Shown: one piece after another, positions 60,027 through 64,000 of the stretch
Layout of the letters: each line of letters begins with the position of its first letter
Numbering within the stretch: the stretch's first letter is position 1
Assembly: GCA_037576215.1 (NCBI GenBank)
Contig: JBANDB010000009.1
Location: forward strand, 310,001 to 374,000
Length of the DNA: 64,000 nucleotides
Origin: Armillaria gallica
Lineage: Eukaryota; Basidiomycota; Agaricomycetes; Agaricales; Physalacriaceae
Reading direction: 5' to 3'
The notes under the pieces: model-generated
Told to the model about the DNA's origin: nothing
Database searches by the model: none
What the model saw: the letters and a program-made list of their open reading frames with translations, nothing else
Program-made: the position numbers and the translations under genes

Positions 60027-60896
60027 ATGTCCAGTCAGGCATTCGATACTGCCATTCAAACACATCTTCGTCGCCTCGGGACTCACAGGTTCTCGTTGTC
60101 TCCCTCTAGTTCGGGAGAGATTCACTCGCACTTTCAGAATCAGCGCCAAGATGTAGCGAGTATAGTCGAGCCCATAGAAACGTTTCTACGTGTTGTTGAG
60201 GCGACCAAGAGCTGCTCTGCTCTCTCAGAGATTCCGATGATATGGAGTTGTGTTAAATATATCCTGATGGCGAGTCCTTCTGCTTAAAAAAAGTGTTTAT
60301 CTGATGATACGGTACGAACAGGGTGTAGGTCATGACCGTTCGTCGTCGAGCCCTATATCTACCACACTTGAACATATCTCACAGCGGCTTCGAGTATACG
60401 ACAATTATCCATCGCATGCACTGCAGGGTATGGACTTGGTTCGAACGTTTCTCTTGATAAACACCATCTTCCCCTGACCTTCAAGTCCTGTTCAGCATAT
60501 CACTGACGTCTATGGTACCCTACTTGGATTGTTATACAAGGTCCAAAAGTCCATCCGTCACCGGGGGAAAATGGGTGCGCTTCCTTCATGCTTTGTAGAG
60601 CCTTGGGCGCTAAGAGGAGTTACGCAGCCATTTTCTTCAAAAGAGCGACTTTTCGTTATTGGACTGGTTCGGAACTACTGAAGGCCGTCAACGAGTTCGA
60701 TAGTGCCCAAGATAGACTGGAAGCAGGGCTTCGTAGGCAGTATGATTCACCATCTAAAACCGACGACGAGTGGGTCAGGTCGGAGGTGGAGAAGATACGG
60801 AAGGTTGGAACTTGGCCCAGGAGGGAAGAGCGAAGAAAGATATGTTTGACGACTGGGCTTATGGTATTTCCAGCGTCAGGATCCATGGCGTATTAA
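60027..60896 (+). pseudogene. Remnant resembling the N-terminus of a fungal STAND/NACHT protein
   Basis: From ATG 60027 the frame reads MSSQAFDTAIQTHL, then VEPIETFLRVVEATKSCSALS and IPMIWSCVKYIL before a stop at 60285. Weakly matching pieces follow in other frames: HITDVYGTLLGLLYKVQKS (about 60495-60570) and ELLKAVNEFDSAQDRLEAGL (from about 60675). This order recalls the helical leader preceding the NTPase domain of many Agaricomycete STAND proteins. No P-loop or repeats follow. Most likely a truncated relic; it could also be an unrelated helical gene. Confidence 0.35.
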
Positions 60897-61407
60897 TATT
60901 ATTGTCTAGAAGACATGTATCCTGCTTCCAGCCTAAGTACTTGTTACTTTACTATAGCAACATTTGCGGTCCGTTATTCACATTCTTCGCACTTTCGGCA
61001 TCTCAGTTAAATTGCGTGTGGGAACGGTAATAAATGAAAGAAAATGGAACCATAATGATACATCATGCATCATCGGCTGAAGCACCGAAATCCCGTGATA
61101 TATAATCTTGTTCACGCGAATTCTCACCAAGTTAGCTATTACGGGTGACCCGGGTGTGAAATGAGAGGCCATGAGCTACACAGCTTCAAGAATAGCTTAC
61201 TTTCAATTATAGTTGACGCTCATTTCTGACGGGCTGAAATTTTTACATCCCATTGCCGGAGGTAACCGGGTTCATATGGCTCGCAATAAACGATCTTTAC
61301 AATCAGCGCTCATATCTCTACTCAAAGCAAAGGCTTAATTCATTCTGGCGATGACACTAGTTCTAAGTAGCAAGATTCAGGGTACATATCCTGAGAACTC
61401 CGCCTAT
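60897..61407. other. Intergenic, 3' side of the dioxygenase gene
   Basis: No gene or clear repeat seen. Confidence 0.45.
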
Positions 61408-62805
61408 TTAGGCCGGAGCAGTGCCGTTCCCGGGGGCGGTTCCGTTGCCGCCGTCGGGAGCACCACCCATACCTCCTCCACTGCTATCGGACATCACGCC
61501 GCCATCTTCGGTCAAAGTGGCAGCAGAGGAGATCGTGTAGCTCGAGGAGAGGTCGATGGCCATTGAACCCCAACTAGTAAGATAAAAATCAGCATCGGAC
61601 TTGCATGCGTAACCTGGTAGAAACTCACGCAAGGAGACCATCGGAAACATCATCGCCGAGGTAGACATACTCAAGGACGGGGTCGATGCCGTCTGTCTCG
61701 TCTTCGACTTCCTGGGCCATGATCGAATCGTTAGCGTTGGTTGTGAGTTCTTGCGTGTTGGTGGAATAAGGAGAGGTAGCTTCGACGACGGTGATGAGGT
61801 CCTGATCGAAGAAGAATTGTCCTGCAAACTGATATCAACTCTGGAGCACACGCGGCCACATAAACTGACTCACCGACGTGGTAATCACTGTCAGCTTTGA
61901 ATGTGCCATTATCGAAAACGGTTCCATTACCGTGAGCTATGATATGGATGTGTGTAGCTCGCGAGGTATAGTGGCCTGGTGAACGAAGGTAAGGAGCAGA
62001 AAAGCCATGAAAATGGAAGGCGTACCAGGGAAGATCGTCTCGAATTGGGCATAGCCATCTTCGTTGGTGGCTTGGATACCACGAAGGAATGTCTTGTTCT
62101 GAAGGAGGGACATCATTGATGGAAATCAAGGAGTCAGGTAAATGAATGGACTCACCACGTTGGTCGCGTCGTCGGAATCACCGTTCCCAGATGCGACTAC
62201 ACCAGCGTAGACGCCTGTCGCATTGCAGTGCCAGAAATCGATGTAAATATCCGAGACCGGCTCGCAAGTTGATACATCAATTAGTTCCACATCAACGTAG
62301 GTATAGACGCCCTCTTGGTCTTCGGTGATGTTAGAGCGGACATATTCACCGTCAACGAAGTAGGGGCCCTGGGTGACTTCCGGTGCAAGGACACAGGACG
62401 CGTTTCCGTCGAATGGATCAGAGTCGACAGCGAGACCCGTCGTGTTAGACTCGTGGCTCGTAGCCAGCACCTCGTCCATGGTAAGGGCGCGTTTGTAAGG
62501 AGATCCTGGGAACGAGAGCATATTAAGATGGGTGGTGAGGAGGAGGAAAGGGAAAGACACTTACGAGCCGCCAGTCCTCTCTTCTTACGGAGGTCGTCAG
62601 CGAGAGCCGCACGGCGAGCAGCGGACCTCTCGAGGTGACCGCGACGCTTCAGCTGGTCGTGGCATTGCCCCAGAGAGCGGCGCGTGGCTTTATGGTACTC
62701 CGCGCGGCGAGAGAGTTCGCTCTTGCTCATATGAGCAGTTGGGTGGGCGGCTGTAAGACTCGAGGCGAGAAGAACGAAAGAAGTGATAGCAGAGAATTGA
62801 ACCAT
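61408..62805 (-). CDS. Extracellular intradiol ring-cleavage dioxygenase
   Basis: Non-haem Fe(III) enzyme that opens catechol-type rings between the two hydroxyls. Six exons: 62805-62565, 62505-62156, then exons starting NKTFLRG, GHYTSR and GQFFFD, and a last exon WGSMAIDL to the stop at 61408. The signal peptide MVQFSAITSFVLLASSLTAA is followed by a basic, Arg-rich pro-like segment (SELSRRAEYHKATRRS). Ligands: Tyr in VTQGPYFVDGE, Tyr in PGHYTSR, and the two His of THIHIIAHG. YIDFWHCNATGVYAG and LRGIQATNEDGYAQFETIFPG are family-typical. The Gly/Ser/Asn-rich tail (SSGGGMGGAPDGGNG) is usual for the secreted fungal group and not for intracellular catechol dioxygenases. TATATA (62870-62876) is about 65 bp upstream. 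A role in lignin-derived aromatics is inference. Confidence 0.92.
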
Positions 62806-63056
62806 GTTGTTGTAAGTGAAATGAGAGAATAAGATAGTACTGGAACTACTCACTCAAGACATGTCCAGCATATATACCTCAACGATGCGCAGTGGTAGTA
62901 AGCGCAGCGCTCCGTGACGAATTTTCTTTCGCTCATTTTTCCGTGAAGCATGCGGTGAGGCGGTAGTTATTGAACCAATGGATGTGTCTTGATTTCAGGT
63001 GATAATATCGGGACTTCTAGTTTAGACATTGGCGGTGTCGGAATTTAGATGGCTGC

Positions 63057-63388
63057 TTATTGGAAATGATCGTTAGGGAGCGACCGCAGTAAAAGTCCGT
63101 CTGCTCGGGCGCGTCTGAACGAGCCATCGCGAGAATCATCCGCCGGGGAAATATCTGCAAGTGAAAGACTGTATTAAACTCTTGTTGAGCAGTAATGGTA
63201 CAATACTTACATAAGTTGCATTCTAAGAGAGACTTTCCAAGTAAGAGTCTGCGAGATGGGTTGAATATCATTGTCTCCACATTGTCTATGCAATCTCCAT
63301 CCTCTCGAAATGACTTCGTGAGCGTCATAGACTGCGATTGACTGCGATCAGATTTGCGAGGACGACGAATTAGTCCGGGGTACGCCAA
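63057..63388 (-). CDS. Small hypothetical gene, one intron
   Basis: Starts MAYPGLIRRPRKSDRSQSQS and continues to LLECNLY, where a GTAAGT donor (about 63211) and TTGCAG acceptor bracket a short intron; the second exon reads ISPADDSRDGSFRRARADG and ends at 63057. No domain is recognised. The good splice signals are the main support. It could be noise. Confidence 0.3.
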
Positions 63389-64000
63389 GCGTTAAAAAGT
63401 CAACTCGTTTCCGAGAATGACATCAAAAGAGCCCGAGGAGCCAATCAGAGGACGGCGGTAGGTAATGGGTGTAGCGACCGCCCACAGAAAGGACCCTCGG
63501 GTAGTTCGATACTAGAAACTGCGCAATATATGCTCTTCAAACCTGAGGGAAGTAAGGTTCTGTTACACAAGGATTGTGGGAGCCGGGAAATATATTAAAC
63601 ACAGATGGCAGGAGGACAGCCTTCGCTTTGAGATGAGAGAGGCGGCCGAATGCGGTTTTAGGTAGATTCAATAAAATACGCGACTGAAGAATGTTACGGA
63701 TGATTGACGAACGGTAATGTCGAGTAGCGGCGGAGTATTGGGAGCGCATTGACTGAAAAACTTGGTAAGGCGAAGAATTTTCCTAGCAAGTATCTAGTTG
63801 GTGTAGGACGTATTTAGCCTTGTCGTGGTGAAAGACCTACAGAGACGTGGTGATGATAAATAGGAAGATGCTCGTCTGGGTTGGTCGTGGTCAAAAGCTG
63901 AAGTCGGGTTTCCATTTCGAGCGTGATACCAGCACCCGGCCCGGACGCGGCCAGAAACAGGACGAAGGATTTGAAGTGCGCTCTTGATGCTGTCTGGAAT
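63389..64000. other. Window end with no supported gene
   Basis: Short frames only. A gene may begin beyond the window edge. Confidence 0.35.

Overview
The window looks like chromosomal DNA of a wood-decay basidiomycete (Agaricomycetes, perhaps Polyporales; the rank is inference). The evidence is genes cut into many exons by introns of about 45-70 bp with GT...AG ends, gene families typical of mushrooms (F-box, HET, fungal APH-like kinases), and secreted or lignocellulose-linked enzymes (a bicupin oxalate decarboxylase and an extracellular intradiol dioxygenase). There are no operons, no bacterial-type genes, no rRNA and no intact tRNA.

Layout. 1-13 kb is gene-poor. It holds an APH-family kinase gene that has lost its catalytic residues (about 2.0-3.2 kb), a minisatellite (5.2-5.6 kb), degenerate tRNA-like sequences, an amidohydrolase fragment (8.2-8.5 kb) and a small secreted-protein gene (10.6-11.3 kb) with a possible decayed relative at 12.6 kb. 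13.5-19.6 kb is a three-unit tandem array of a roughly 2 kb AT-rich, CpG-poor repeat. Each unit carries an indel-free 104-bp block with nested inverted repeats, and two units carry short TIR elements at different TA sites. A second small secreted protein lies at 21.3 kb, a 456-bp element with long inverted ends at 22.5 kb, and a 567-residue membrane protein at 24.1-25.9 kb.

27-39.6 kb is an aldo/keto reductase (AKR) island. Three direct 15-exon paralogues (27.0, 32.4 and 36.0 kb) face a fourth AKR of the norsolorinic acid reductase/aryl-alcohol dehydrogenase type on the other strand (38.1-39.6 kb). Copies 1 and 2 are near-identical, introns included, from exon 4 to the stop codon but clearly diverged before it, which suggests gene conversion.

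41-64 kb is richer in genes: a multiply broken F-box/zinc-binding pseudogene, an intact F-box gene, two divergently placed Kre9/KNH-like small secreted proteins, a short-chain dehydrogenase with Phe in place of the catalytic Tyr, a relic of the oxalate decarboxylase gene, a TIR element, a HET-domain protein, the intact oxalate decarboxylase, a STAND-like N-terminal remnant, and a secreted intradiol ring-cleavage dioxygenase. The oxalate decarboxylase, dioxygenase and AKRs fit extracellular oxalate control and handling of lignin-derived aromatics. This is a functional theme and not a demonstrated cluster. Exon structures were built by hand from splice motifs and reading-frame continuity, so small exon boundaries may be off by a few bases.
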